A stretch of 64,000 nucleotides of DNA from CAVVSQ01 sp963848825 (GCA_963848825.1 CAWKFA010000002.1:310001-374000); one strand, 5' to 3'; shown: positions 39,392-49,126, counted from the stretch's first letter. A program made the numbers and translations. Notes: generated from the letters alone by a model not told the origin.

Positions 39392-40743
39392 TCACGGCAA
39401 CAGCGTTACCTTCGCCGATACCACGGATTTTGGTACGAGGGCCGGCCAGTACGCGAACACCTCGCGAACGGGCGGCCGGCCAGCGGCATAGCCTGTCACG
39501 CCGGGTGGTCCGGATGCCACCAGGGGAGCGAATTCCTTGGCGAAACGTTCCACCACCGCGCGGCGTGAATCTCGAACCGTCACGCGCAAGACAACCTCGA
39601 CCGGCTCCGGGCGATGCGCCAGGACGCCGGGCACCAGGGCTCCGGTCCCGAGGACCTCCACATAGCTATGCTCGGGAGACATGTTGATGCGGCGAAGACG
39701 TTCGCGCAGAATGTCGCCGCACAGCAGGGCCTTTTGCTGAGCATCCGGCCCCAGGATCGAGAGTGTGCCACTGGCGGCGAAGCCATCGCGATAGGCAATA
39801 GACGCCTTGTAGCTATCGGTGGCCGGCATTCCACGGGCAACCGCGACGCGCACGGCGTCGGGGCCGACCCACTTTAACTCGGCGCTGGTAAAGTCGGCTA
39901 CCACGTCGGGCGTCAGATAGGCCGCGGGGTCGCCGACTTCATAGAGAAGTTGTTCCGCCACGGTTTCCAGATCGACGGCCCCGCCGCTACCGGCCGGCTT
40001 GGTGACCGTAAAGCTGCCGTCCGCGTCCATGTCGACGATGGGATAGCCGACATTCGCCAGGTCCGCGGCTTCCCCATAATTGCACCACATCCCGCCCGTA
40101 ACCTGAGCGCCGCATTCGATAAGATGGCCGGCCACCGTGGCGGCCGCAAGGAGCGGCCAATCGTCCCACTTCCAGGGAAAGGTATGCATGATGGGCGCCA
40201 CCGTCAGCGAGGCGTCGGCGACCCTTCCCGTGATGACAATGTCGGCACCTTCCTGCAAGGCCTCGACGATGGGCGCGGCGCCAAGGTAGGCGTTGGCGCT
40301 GACCACCCTGGAGAGTGTTTTGCCGAGGTCCTCGCCCGTGTCCAGGTTGGTGAATAAATGATCGTGATCGAAGAGGGTTTCCAGGCGAGGCAACAAATCA
40401 TCGCCTTCGACGACCGCCACGCGTTTGGCGATGCCCGCCTTCTGGAGGATATCGCGGGCACGACGCTGCGGCACCCGAGTGGATTCATGCCACCGGCGTT
40501 GGTGATGATCTTCAGTCGCGGCTTGTTCTGCAAAATTGGGCACAGACGTTCGAGGACGTCGAGAAAATCGCTCGCGTAGCCTGCCTCGGGGTCGCGCTGC
40601 TTTTGAATCGCCAGGATGGACATCGTCAATTCGGCGAGGTATTCGAGAGTCAGGTAGTGAAGCTCGCCTTGCTGGGCGAGCAAGATGGGCGCGTTGAGAT
40701 TGTCCCCCCAGAAGCCGCAGCCATTGCCGATACGGAGCGTCAT
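39392..40743 (-). CDS. atuA: Acyclic terpene utilisation protein AtuA (DUF1446; one frameshift)
   Basis: About 450 residues from ATG 40743 (MTLRIGNGCGFWGDN). N-terminal block LHYLTLEYLAELTMSILA and KIITNAGGMNPLG; after a frame change near 40480 it continues RARDILQKAGIAKRVAVVEG, ITGRVADASLTVAP, IECGAQVTGGMWCNYGEA, and GYPIVDMDADGSFTVTKPAG. All are typical of DUF1446/AtuA. The protein is needed for citronellol/geraniol-type acyl-CoA breakdown in Pseudomonas, though the exact reaction is not settled. It has an AtuA-like partner and an enoyl-CoA hydratase downstream. Confidence 0.83.
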
Positions 40744-40772
40744 GCAGCCCCCCGGGGCAGTGAGGTTGCTTT

Positions 40773-40873
40773 GAGTGTTCGAAAAAAAGGGGTCAGACCC
40801 CTTGAAGCGAACAGAGTTTTCAACGTTTTTGCAGGATACCGAGGGGGTCTGACCCCTTTTTTTCCGAACGCTC
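40773..40873. repeat. GGGGTCAGACCCC hairpin element, copy 2
   Basis: Core as in copy 1 with a few changes. The outer stem is GAGTGTTCG/CGAACGCTC: nine pairs including one G-T wobble, with one bulged base on the right arm. It begins directly after the M20 peptidase stop codon (40874-40876, minus strand) and ends 30 bp before atuA, so it occupies almost the whole spacer. Confidence 0.85.
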
Positions 40874-42067
40874 TCAGGCCATCGTCGCCAGCACCAGGGC
40901 GAAGTGGCAGCCGTCGAGAAAATCGTTGAGATCGACGAACTCATCGACCGTATGAATCTTGTTTTGCCCGGCCCCAAAGGTGATGGTAGGGATGCCGTGC
41001 CGCACGAGCCAGTTGGCATCGAGGCCGCCGTTCGACAGGCGCAGGTTGGTCTTCCAACCGAGCTGCTCCGCGGCGGCCTGGGCCGTTAGCACCACCGGAC
41101 TCTTGTCCTTGAGTTGAAAAGGATAATAGTCCTTGTTGCTGGTGAAGCGGACCGTCCCTTTTTTGCCGGCGCGATTGGCAACGCCGGCGGCAGCCTTCTT
41201 GAAGGCGTCCCGGTAGTCGCGGGTAATCGCCTGGTTGAATTTACCATCGTGGCTACGTGCCTCGCCGCGTACCTTGGCGTAATCCGTGACGACGTTGGTG
41301 GCCTGGCCGCAACTGAGGCCCTGGGCATCGCCAATGCTGCCGATGTTGGCTGTCCCCTCGTTGGCGCCTTTTTTGATTTTGCCGAACCAACCATCCTTAT
41401 AAACGTCCGCGAGCGCCAGTCCGACGATAAGGGCGGACGAGATCCCGTCCTCGGGATGAACGCCGGCATGAGCCGCCCGGCCAAATATCTCAGCCTCCCA
41501 CCGTTCGGCCCCGGTCGCCCCAATCGTGATATCGCGCGGGGAGCGGCCATCGATGTTGAAGCCCATCTCGGGATCGCCCAGGTCCTTGGGCTCGACAAAA
41601 CGCGCCCCCCACAAGCCGCTTTCCTCGCGCACGGTGAACAGCAACGTCAGCGGCCCATGCGGAATGCTTCTTTCGAGCAGCGTGGTTACCATGTGCACCA
41701 GACAAGCGACGCCCGTGCGATTGTCGCCCCCCAAAGCGGTACTGCCCTGAGCAACAATGCGATTGCCAACCCGTTTGGGCACGGCACCCGCACACAATGG
41801 CACCGTGTCCAGGTGCGTCATGAACAACCGCCGCGGCCCCGGCTTTGTGCCCGGCAAATCCACAATCAGATTGCCGGTCTCGGTAGGCAAAGGTATCTTG
41901 CTGCTCGCCTTGTCGAAATGAATCTGCCGGGCCGGCACGCCAGCCTCGCGCAGCGCCTTGACGACATCCTGACCGATCGCTTCCTCTTGCCCGGTAATGC
42001 CCGGCACCGCCAAAAAACGCATCAGCCGCTTGATGGCGGCCTCCTGATTGACAAGCAATTCCCTCAT
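40874..42067 (-). CDS. M20-family metallopeptidase (PepT-like)
   Basis: 397 residues, intact. LFMTHLDTVPLCAG (metal His/Asp), ALGGDNRTGVACLVHM (bridging Asp), FTVREESGLWGARF (catalytic and metal Glu), MGFNIDGRSPRDI (Asp), and GQNKIHTVDEFV near the end (His). The dimerisation domain contains AAHAGVHPEDGISSALIVG. This pattern matches tripeptidase T/M20 peptidases that act on small peptides in the cytosol. Transcribed toward atuA with a hairpin element between. Confidence 0.83.
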   Translation of the reverse strand: MRELLVNQEAAIKRLMRFLAVPGITGQEEAIGQDVVKALREAGVPARQIHFDKASSKIPLPTETGNLIVDLPGTKPGPRRLFMTHLDTVPLCAGAVPKRVGNRIVAQGSTALGGDNRTGVACLVHMVTTLLERSIPHGPLTLLFTVREESGLWGARFVEPKDLGDPEMGFNIDGRSPRDITIGATGAERWEAEIFGRAAHAGVHPEDGISSALIVGLALADVYKDGWFGKIKKGANEGTANIGSIGDAQGLSCGQATNVVTDYAKVRGEARSHDGKFNQAITRDYRDAFKKAAAGVANRAGKKGTVRFTSNKDYYPFQLKDKSPVVLTAQAAAEQLGWKTNLRLSNGGLDANWLVRHGIPTITFGAGQNKIHTVDEFVDLNDFLDGCHFALVLATMA

Positions 42068-42344
42068 GGGGGAATTCTATGGGCAGTCCGGGAAAAGGTT
42101 AGCCGGGTGATTACACCGCCAAGCCCCGAGCCGACACGTGCCGACTCCTACCGGCTTCCTTCAATCGCGCCTGTCATTTCACTAACACCCCCCCAAACGG
42201 TGCAGTGAAATGAATGAAACGATGAAACGACATTCCTCTCCCCCGGACGAACTTACGAAAGGTATACTGAAGGCGCCGGGTACTGTTCGTCCGAGGCTGC
42301 GATTGCTTGCGAAATCCAGCCCTGCTTGTAAGAACCCTGGAAAT

Positions 42345-42530
42345 CTCGCGCAAAGACGCCAAGCCGCCAAGCAAATGCGGACGAACGAATGGGGAAGGCA
42401 GAAAAGCAGGAATAGGCCAACTCATCTTCTCCTGCCTTCCTGCCTCCTCATTGATTTCTCTTCTTTGCAAGAAAACTGGAGCCACCCAACCGTTACTGGC
42501 CTTCTTTGCGCCTTGGCGACTTTGCGCGAG
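42345..42530. repeat. Inverted-repeat element CTCGCGCAAAGACGCCAAG
   Basis: Left arm 42345-42371 (CTCGCGCAAAGACGCCAAG..) and right arm 42504-42530 (CTTTGCGCCTTGGCGAC..CTCG complement). An inner imperfect pair GGCAGAAAAGCAGGA/TCCTGCCTTCCTGCC lies between. The size and symmetry suggest a MITE-like element; the arm sequence resembles widely scattered repeats of planctomycetes and relatives. No coding sequence seen. Confidence 0.6.
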
Positions 42531-42727
42531 CGGCTTACTCAAGCATTACCCCTCCATCGAGCCGTTAAGGGGAGACGTTGTTCCGGGTTCTTAATGGGTA
42601 ACGGAGGATTCCCAGGGATTCTGAGGGGGCACTTGATCGCCAGTCCGAAGGAAACGCACTTTCCAGAGAATATTTTCCATCCCATTCAATGGCCGATTGA
42701 TTGACGGGGGCAAGTGATCTCAGCTGA

Positions 42728-43044
42728 TCGTTACGGGCACAGGCTTCGCCCGAAGAAGCCAAGAAATTCACGCTGTCGATCCAAGCCAACCAATTCACTC
42801 TTCGGAAGGACGCCGAGATTTCCGAAGGCACCATGACGCTCGAGCCGCCAAGTACCCGAAAGAGCTTGCAAGAGACAATCACGACCGGCCCTGGCAAGGG
42901 CAAGGTCTTTCAGCCATCTACGAGATCGATGACGAACATCATAAAATCTGCTTCGCCGCGGCCGGCAAAAAGCCGCCCACGGCCTTTCCCTCGTTGCCAG
43001 GCAGCGGTAGCCTGTTCCAGGTCTGGAAGCGGGAGACGAAATAG
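42728..43044 (+). pseudogene. TIGR03067-domain protein, C-terminal relic
   Basis: Open from 42728 after a stop: EEAKKFTLSIQANQFTLRKD, TMTLEPPSTRKSLQETITTG, PGKGKVF. After a frame change near 42913 it continues AIYEIDDEHHKICFAAAGKK and LPGSGSLFQVWKRETK, stop 43044. The run from LRKD through TLxP..KxLxxT to YEIDGDxLxIC matches the planctomycete TIGR03067 domain. The N-terminal half and the start are missing. Confidence 0.6.
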
Positions 43045-43204
43045 GATGCAATTGGACGCCGGCTGTTGCAACCACACCGGCTGGGCGTTCTTGAGGGCAG
43101 GTTCGCCGAGGACGTAGGAGACCAACGAGTATTCTCGCTGAACAATTCTGGATGTTCCCGTTCCCTGACGAAGACATGAAACACGACCAACGGAGGTCAG
43201 AATT
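43045..43204. other. Spacer upstream of the toxin-antitoxin pair
   Basis: 160 bp with no gene; presumably holds the promoter of the DUF433/DUF5615 pair. GGAGGTCAG before 43205 is a good ribosome binding site. Confidence 0.35.
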
Positions 43205-43438
43205 ATGAACTGGAAAGATCGCATCAGCGTCGATCCGAGCATCTGCCACGGCAAGGTTTGCATCAAGGGTACTCGGATCATGGTGTCGGTGGTTTTGGAC
43301 AACCTTGCTGCCGGCGAACCGGTCGAGGCGATCCTTCGGAGCTATCCGACGCTCAAGCCCGACGATATTCAGGCGGCCCTGTGGTACGCTGCCGACCTTG
43401 CCCGTGATCGGGTGGTTTCCGTTCCCGCAGGTGCGTAA
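43205..43438 (+). CDS. DUF433 antitoxin-like protein
   Basis: 77 residues, intact. RISVDPSICHGKVCIKGTRI, then MVSVVLDNLAAGEPVEAIL and YPTLKPDDIQAALWYAADLA: the VapB45-like DUF433 winged-helix fold. Encoded immediately before and overlapping a DUF5615 PIN-like toxin by one base, the standard order. Probably an antitoxin and autorepressor. Confidence 0.85.
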   Translation: MNWKDRISVDPSICHGKVCIKGTRIMVSVVLDNLAAGEPVEAILRSYPTLKPDDIQAALWYAADLARDRVVSVPAGA

Positions 43439-43809
43439 TGAAGTTCAAAACCGACGAGACCATGCCGGTCGAGGCTGCCGAGGATTTGCGGCTAACGGGT
43501 CACGACGCCATGACGGTGGCCGATCAACAATTGGCCGGGCAGCCGGATGTACGGGTGGCCGAGGTCTGCCGAGCGGAAGGCCGTGTGCTGCTGACGCTGG
43601 ACCTCGATTTCTCCGACATTCGAGTGTTTCCGCCGAGGAACTATGCGGGGATCATCGTCCTGCGGCCATCGGTGCAAACAATCAAGAACATCCAACGTCT
43701 TGTCGGACAGGTGATCGCCCTGCTGCCCACCGAACCACTGGCTGGGCAACTGTGGATCGTGGACGAAGGACAGGTTCGCATTCGGGCCGGAATCCAGGGG
43801 ACACCATGA
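43438..43809 (+). CDS. DUF5615 PIN-like toxin
   Basis: 123 residues. KFKTDETMPVEAAEDLRLTG, where FKxDENLP is the family norm, then HDAMTVADQQLAGQPDVRVA, RVLLTLDLDFSDIRVFPP (acidic TLDxDF site) and GIIVLRPSVQ. PIN-like RNase toxin of the Mut7-C/DUF5615 type. Its stop overlaps the start of the next short gene (ATGATG). Confidence 0.85.
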   Translation: MKFKTDETMPVEAAEDLRLTGHDAMTVADQQLAGQPDVRVAEVCRAEGRVLLTLDLDFSDIRVFPPRNYAGIIVLRPSVQTIKNIQRLVGQVIALLPTEPLAGQLWIVDEGQVRIRAGIQGTP

Positions 43810-43901
43810 TGGCTGCGGTCACCGAAAATCTGTTTCAGTTGATCGCCAAGCAGGTCGATGACAAAGGCTTGGTCGTCTGGTACGACCCGAAACAAGCTTA
43901 G
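43806..43901 (+). pseudogene. Truncated PglZ-like N-terminal fragment
   Basis: 31 codons: MMAAVTENLFQLIAKQVDDK and GLVVWYDPKQA, stop TAG at 43899. The block LVVWYDPE/K resembles the first residues of PglZ-type alkaline-phosphatase-superfamily proteins of BREX-like defence systems. The start overlaps the toxin stop, which would couple them. The remainder is absent; a REP-like repeat begins four bases after the stop. The family call rests on a short segment. Confidence 0.35.
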
Positions 43902-43904
43902 GTC

Positions 43905-43945
43905 GGAAAATTCCATGGGGGAAAATTCCATGGGGACGCAACTCG
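43905..43945 (+). repeat. REP-like repeat, copy d, with doubled half-unit
   Basis: GGAAAATTCCATGGGG, then GAAAATTCCATGGGGACGCA and ACTCG. The same core (GGAAAATTC..GG.GACGC..CTCG) as at 182, 5848 and 6061, and the first unit is doubled as at 6061-6099. Confidence 0.55.
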
Positions 43946-43958
43946 TTTCCAGGGGGAC

Positions 43959-44036
43959 CCCACCAGGAAAACGACAGAGCTTGCAGAGAAAATGACTACC
44001 GGTTCCAACAAGGGCAAGATGTTTTCCGGCTCATAG
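43959..44036 (+). pseudogene. Second TIGR03067-like relic
   Basis: PTRKTTELAEKMTTGSNKGK and MF, then stop. It parallels STRKSLQETITTGPGKGKVF in the relic at 42728, so both flanks of the toxin-antitoxin patch carry pieces of the same domain. Confidence 0.4.
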
Positions 44037-44301
44037 GCGGCCATCGGACGTTACCTCCAGTCGGTATTCTTCAGATTTCCCAATAATTGTTTCGTACGAA
44101 CGGCGTTTTGCCTGCACTATATCAATAGAGGTGGAGCGATTTCGACATGCCCCGGACTATAGATCTGGGGGCTCGCCGGCAGCCAGGCGCGCGGAGACTC
44201 AAGAACATGGCAGAATCCGTGTCCGGGGACGTTCTAAGATTCCTGCAAAAAGCCTGCGCGGGAACGACTTTCTGATATGCATCGTTTTGGAGGGACTCAA
44301 C
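44037..44301. other. Spacer upstream of the HEAT-repeat protein
   Basis: No gene recognised. The frame upstream of 44302 stays open to 44131 but lacks protein character. Confidence 0.3.
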
Positions 44302-46973
44302 ATGTTTGGCCAATTTCTGTGCGTGATCGCGGTATTCGCTGTTGCTCAGGACGCCAAGAGTGCAATTCGCGAGGAGTTGGCCCAATACTATCGGTCCTCG
44401 AAGGTTCCCGCCGGCTGGGATGTTTCAATGAAACAGCTGGCGTCCAAGGGCGCCGACGAGCGAAGCAATGCCGCCAAACATCTTGTGGACCTGATGGAAC
44501 AGTCGTACCAAGACGAAAAATCGGGCCAAGCCCCGTGGCAGGCAACGCCCTTCTGGGGGGGACCAATGGAAAATCCCGCCCGCCAGCTCCGCAGCGCCAT
44601 CGTAGCCTCGCTCGACAAGACACCCGCCGAATCCGAGATTCTCCCGGTCGTTCGCTGGCTGCTGGCCAATGAGCCGCAGATGAACCTGCAAGAGACAGTC
44701 GCTGGCTTCCTCGGCAAGATCGACGGCGAGGAGGCCGAGGTCTACCGCCGGACACTCATCTTCCAGCCGCCCGCGAATGCCGTCGTCATGGGGATGTTGC
44801 TAGCGCAGATGGAGGAACGGAAGGCCGATTTTCCTCTAGATCGCTTGAAGGAGATGTGCCAGCACCATCGCAAGGTGGTCCGCGACAGTGCCCGCAAACT
44901 CAATCAAACGCTCAAGGGCGCCGATCCGGGACCATTCAATTCGGTGCACGCGTTGCGAACCCCCGCGCTGCGCAAAACCCTCGACGAGCTTCAGGCATTG
45001 ATGATCGACTTGCCGGCGAAGGACGCCACGTTCGTCGAGGTGACGACCAAGTACCTCGACAAGGGCGAGGTCAAGCGAACAAGCAAAGACCAAGGCTGGC
45101 TGCTCAAGCAGGAAAAGGAAATGGTCGTCCTCTTCTCTCCGCACGGCACGCGCGAAACGCATCGCGATAAGGAGAAGACGAAAATCACCGTCGGCAAGGC
45201 GGTCAGCAACGGTTACCAATCATGGGAAATCGACGTCGTCACGTCCATGAGCGTCTCCAAGTTGGAGATCGCGAAGTACGTCCAGGAAATTGTCGCCGTT
45301 CGCGCCAAGGGAAACCAGAACTTCGAGCTTTCGCCACGTGGAGGCCTGACCGGCCAATTCCAGGGCCAAGCGCGTTGCTGGTCGAAGCGATCCTGATCGC
45401 CTGGCTTGATCGCGCCGGTAAGGACGAAATGACCGCGGCAGTCCTGCTCCCCGCACTCGACACTTTGTATGAAGACCGGCACATCATCGACATAGCCCGC
45501 GGTGAGCTTGTGCGCTTCTCGGTAATCGCATGCTGGTGAGCTTCGTGGGTGATCGCGATTACCCGGAAACGCTCAAGCTGGCCCAGACGTTGGCCAAGAA
45601 CTATCCCGACACCCAATTTCACGAATACGCGAAGCTCCTTGCCGAGCAGTTGCCCCGTCGTATGGACGACTTCAAGACATTCAGGCTGCCGACGCCGACG
45701 GAATGGGCCGAGATGAAAAAGAAATGTTGCGCCGCGAGCAGATCGATTTCCTTTGCCAGCGCATTCGCCTTTTGAACTGCTTCCAATGGGGCCAGCCAGG
45801 GGGATATTCCCCCGGTTCGACCCAATATGCCGAGCCGTGCGGACTTTCCGCCGGCGCCGCCTGGGACTCAACCAGGGTAAGACCGAGGTCATCAACCCAG
45901 TCTCCGAACTGACCGGCCAACGCGGCTTCTTTATCAGCGACGACAACAAGGACCGGGGTCTCCATCTGAAAGTCGCCGACATTCCCACTTTGGTCCCCTA
46001 TTTACGCGAGGATTGGTATCTGCTTTGCGTTAGCTTTTGGCGCGATTTCCATCCCAATCGCAACCTGGGACGATCACGCCCCTATTTCGCCGGTTGGATC
46101 AACGACCTGGCCCAGCATGATTTGTGCCAGTTGGCAAAGTTTGAGAAAATGGCCCCGAAAGAACAAGAAACCCATCTCAAGAAAATAATTGCTTGGGCCG
46201 AGGCGAATCAGGGCAGAACCGACGAGGAGCTCTTGGCCAACGCTGTTCGCGCCGAAGTGGAGAAAAAAGCAAAGTGGCGTGACGTATCGGATCGGATCGA
46301 CGCCCTCGTCAAGATAAGAAGCCCCAATGCGCTCGGCTTTGTCGAGCATTACCTGCGCCAGCATGACGACGACGGTTACTATCTGCCGGACATATTGGCA
46401 TACGTGCAGACTTTGAACCCAAAGAAGGCAACCGAGTGGTCGAAGAAATTCCTCGATCACAAGAGCGGCCGGTTGCGTATGCAGTGCGCCATGACATTGT
46501 TCGACGCCGGCGACAAGGATGTGGCTCTGCCGGTGCTCGCCGAGATGTTGAAAAAAGGCACATCCTATGACATCGGCGCTCACGCGGAGAAGGCGGTCGA
46601 GGCCTTGCTGAAACTTGACACTGAGCCAGCCAAGGAGGCCGCAAGTGGAATCTTGCGCAACCAAGCACTCCGCGGGCCGCGCACAGAGGGCAACGAGGGA
46701 TTGAATCGTGCGGCCATCATCCCTCGCCTGGAAAGGGCCGGTTACCCAACCGGCTATGAGGTTTACCTCGAGCTACTCGATGTTAAAGGCAATCGGTTTG
46801 GCAACGGGAGCTACGGCACGCCGGTCGCCAAACTCGCCGTCGATGAGATTCTGCAAAATTACGCCGAGAACAACACCGAACTGCAGAGGATACGGGACCT
46901 TAGGGACTTTGAAACGCAGCGGCTCGCGGTCCGCCGTTGGGTGGAGGCGAAAATCAAACCGAGCCCGAATTGA
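44302..46973 (+). CDS. Secreted HEAT-repeat-like protein (several frameshifts)
   Basis: About 890 residues. ATG 44302 (GGAGGGACT upstream) starts a signal peptide, MFGQFLCVIAVFAVAQDA. Helical repeats follow: KQLASKGADERSNAAKHLVD, QLRSAIVASLDKTPAESEIL, WLLANEPQMNLQETVAGFLG. The frame changes near 45365, 45530, 45715 and about 45800-45870, yet the sequence stays protein-like (LVEAILIAWLDRAGKDEMTA, VSFVGDRDYPETLKLAQTLA, SDDNKDRGLHLKVADIPTLV). The C-terminal half has further repeats (LRMQCAMTLFDAGDKDVALP). No enzymatic motif; likely a periplasmic scaffold. The dense breaks may reflect poor local sequence. Confidence 0.6.
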
Positions 46974-47028
46974 CGGGTTCGCGCGGTGACTGCCCTGGAT
47001 GCGTCACCGGACGACAGGGTATGAGAGG

Positions 47029-47163
47029 ATGGCGATTCCGAGGGTCAAGGGGAAACGGTGGGAGGCCAGGCGAATGCTGGCGCGGCGCTCGCTTGATTTA
47101 CTGGAGCGGTATCGGCGCGATGAGGAGGTCGGGGCAAAGTGTCCGCTGAGGAAGGCGCTCTGA
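47029..47163 (+). CDS. Possible 44-residue basic protein
   Basis: ATG 47029 to TGA 47163: MAIPRVKGKRWEARRMLARR, then SLDLLERYRRDEEVGAKCPL. Composition is helical and basic, unlike random frames here, and TGAGAGG lies just upstream (tight spacing). No relative recognised; it could be a fragment of a larger gene. Confidence 0.3.
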   Translation: MAIPRVKGKRWEARRMLARRSLDLLERYRRDEEVGAKCPLRKAL

Positions 47164-47251
47164 GTGAAGTTTTTGCTATTGCCACCAATGTCTTCTCCTG
47201 GCATAAGCGTCGGCCTTCATGAGCAATCGTCGGGTGGGTGAGAGGGTAGGC

Positions 47252-47851
47252 ATGGGCACAATGCGCAAGCTGTGGGTGGCGGCGCTGTTCGTTCTGGGGG
47301 CGGGCTGCCAAAGCAGTCCCGTGCTCCTGGAAGGTCCGGCCCTCGTGCCTGCCGGGTCCAACATTGTTTATGATCAAAATCCCGTCTTTGTCCCGCTCGG
47401 TCCCGATTCCTACGGGCTGGTTTTTGAAAACTGTTTGCGCGTTCTTGCCGATTACGGGTTCGAGGTTCAGGAGCAAAACCGCTATGACGGGCGCATTGAA
47501 TGTTTGCCGCGCACGTCGCCGGGGCTTGGTTTGTTTCTGAAGCCGGGAAGCCCCGATCTGCGCGACCGCTTGTTGGCGACGACACAATCGTATCGCCACC
47601 GCCTGTCGTTGCGCGTGCAGGAAGCGCTGAACGGGGGCTTTTTCATTGAGGTGACCGCGCGGAAAGAATTGGAAGATGTGCCGCGGCCGATTCGCTCCAC
47701 CGTGGGCGGGGCCATCTTTCGCAACGAGCCTACCGTCGAACGCCAATTCGAAGTTATCGACGCCACTTTTTTTGAGCCGATGTGGATTTACCGCGGGCGT
47801 GACATACCGCTCGAACAGGAAATCATCCGCCGCCTGAAACGCTGCATGTGA
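47252..47851 (+). CDS. Lipoprotein of unknown function
   Basis: 199 residues from ATG 47252 (GAGAGGG upstream); an in-frame Met at 47219 is possible. Signal MGTMRKLWVAALFVLGAGC with a lipobox (LGAGC), so probably lipid-anchored. The body includes PVFVPLGPDSYGLVFENCLR, LADYGFEVQEQNRYDGRIEC and YRHRLSLRVQEALNGGFFIE, a pattern of planctomycete outer-envelope proteins of unknown role. Intact. Confidence 0.65.
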   Translation: MGTMRKLWVAALFVLGAGCQSSPVLLEGPALVPAGSNIVYDQNPVFVPLGPDSYGLVFENCLRVLADYGFEVQEQNRYDGRIECLPRTSPGLGLFLKPGSPDLRDRLLATTQSYRHRLSLRVQEALNGGFFIEVTARKELEDVPRPIRSTVGGAIFRNEPTVERQFEVIDATFFEPMWIYRGRDIPLEQEIIRRLKRCM

Positions 47852-47856
47852 GCGAT

Positions 47857-48909
47857 TCAACCAGGCGACTCGGTGAGCTCCACGTACGCCGCTTGACGAA
47901 CGTAATCCTCGCCGGCCAACAACCAGGTCTCGCCTGCAAAAACAGCGCTCGCGCCCTTGTGCAAATGTTGCATGACCCGCGCGGGGGCGGCCACACGTAG
48001 ACAGGCCCCGTCCAGGGTCAGCGCACAGCTCCGCGCCTCGGCCGGCGGCACGGCCTGGCTGCCGCACCATGCTTGCCAGGCGCCCATCCAGAGAGCGGGG
48101 GGTGGCGAAGGGCTAATTTCCGCGACGAGCGTCTGCGCGCGCGCGGCAAGCGTGCGATCGGGGCGGCCGCATCCAGGGCCCAGCCGTCGGCGCCAGCGGC
48201 GAAGATCAACTGCTCTGACGCCGGGCCTGGAACGCAGGCGACGAGAAGGCGCTCGGGATTATCGACGACCACCTGGTCGGAACCGGCGCAGCCTGGATCG
48301 GTGTCCGCGAAAGCGGACAGCTCGGCCGGAAAAGCGAACTTTTGGCGCCACTCCGTGCTTTCCTGGAGACAGCGGCGCAGCCAAAGGGGATCAAAGCCCA
48401 GGGCGGCGTCGAGATGCCAGGGGACCGAGGCTGCTTCGCTGGATGTTTAAATAATGCGGCGGGCCACGGCGCAGACCGGCAGGCCCAAGGCGTTCCACAA
48501 AAGGAAACACCCCGCGCCGGCGGGCCAGCACGGGCAGCGCTTTCTCGCGCAACACGGCGCGACCCTGTTCGGTTGTTTGCCAGCCCAGATCGACTTTTTC
48601 GACCAGTTGCAAAGTGGCCAGGGACTGCAACAGCCGGTTCAAGATGGCGGGTTCGAGGTTAAGGCGCAGGCACCGTTGGCCCCGCCCTGATGATGGGGAG
48701 TCCGCCTTTTCATCCAGCGCCAGCGCCTCCAGGACAAAAAGAAGGAGGGGATCGAAGGTCTGGCGCTCGCGCCAGGTGCCCGCCGCTTCGACGCGGTGAA
48801 CGAATAAATAACCGACGTGAAGACCCCTGGGCTCATAGGGAGCCAGTTGCCGCCACCAAGTTGCTAGGGCCCGACTGCCCGGGAAGGCAAGGGACGAAGC
48901 ATTGGTCAT
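47857..48909 (-). CDS. Hypothetical protein (two frameshifts)
   Basis: About 350 residues from ATG 48909 (MTNASSLAFPGSRALATWWR). The frame changes near 48432 and near 48110. Readable blocks: YEPRGLHVGYLFVHRVEA, FDPLLLFVLEALALDE, AILNRLLQSLATLQLVEKVD and LGWQTTEQGRAVL (winged-helix-like), WHLDAALGFDPLWLRRCLQE, VDNPERLLVACV, and VFAGETWLLAGEDYVRQAAY. No known domain is certain. It follows the degenerate ATPase gene on the same strand with a 218-bp gap, so the two may work together. Confidence 0.5.
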
Positions 48910-49126
48910 GCCAACCCCTTCTATCCTCCCTTTCTCAAGGGGAGAAACCACGCGCTTGCCAGTTTCATTCTATTTCACAAGGAAAAACGCCAGGGGCTAG
49001 CCCCAGGCGATGCAATTCCGAAAAAGTTGCGACTTTGTCAGGACGGCCTGGGCGGTGGCTTGGGTGGGCGGAATCAATTATCACGTTTCGTGGTGTGGGC
49101 TGAAGCCCACTCTACAATGCCAACGG
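48910..49126. other. Spacer with two small palindromes
   Basis: Contains CGCCAGGGGCTAGCCCCAGG (near 48988) and GTGGGCTGAAGCCCAC (near 49095). Both are REP-like palindromes common in such genomes. No gene. Confidence 0.4.

Noticed and set aside
42210..42704. Plus-strand frame of 164 codons after the M20 gene
   Set aside because: It runs through an inverted-repeat element (CGCAAAGACGCCAAG arms) and lacks protein character.
46937..47149. Frame overlapping the end of the HEAT gene
   Set aside because: A shadow frame; the 44-codon frame at 47029 is slightly better supported and is listed at low confidence.
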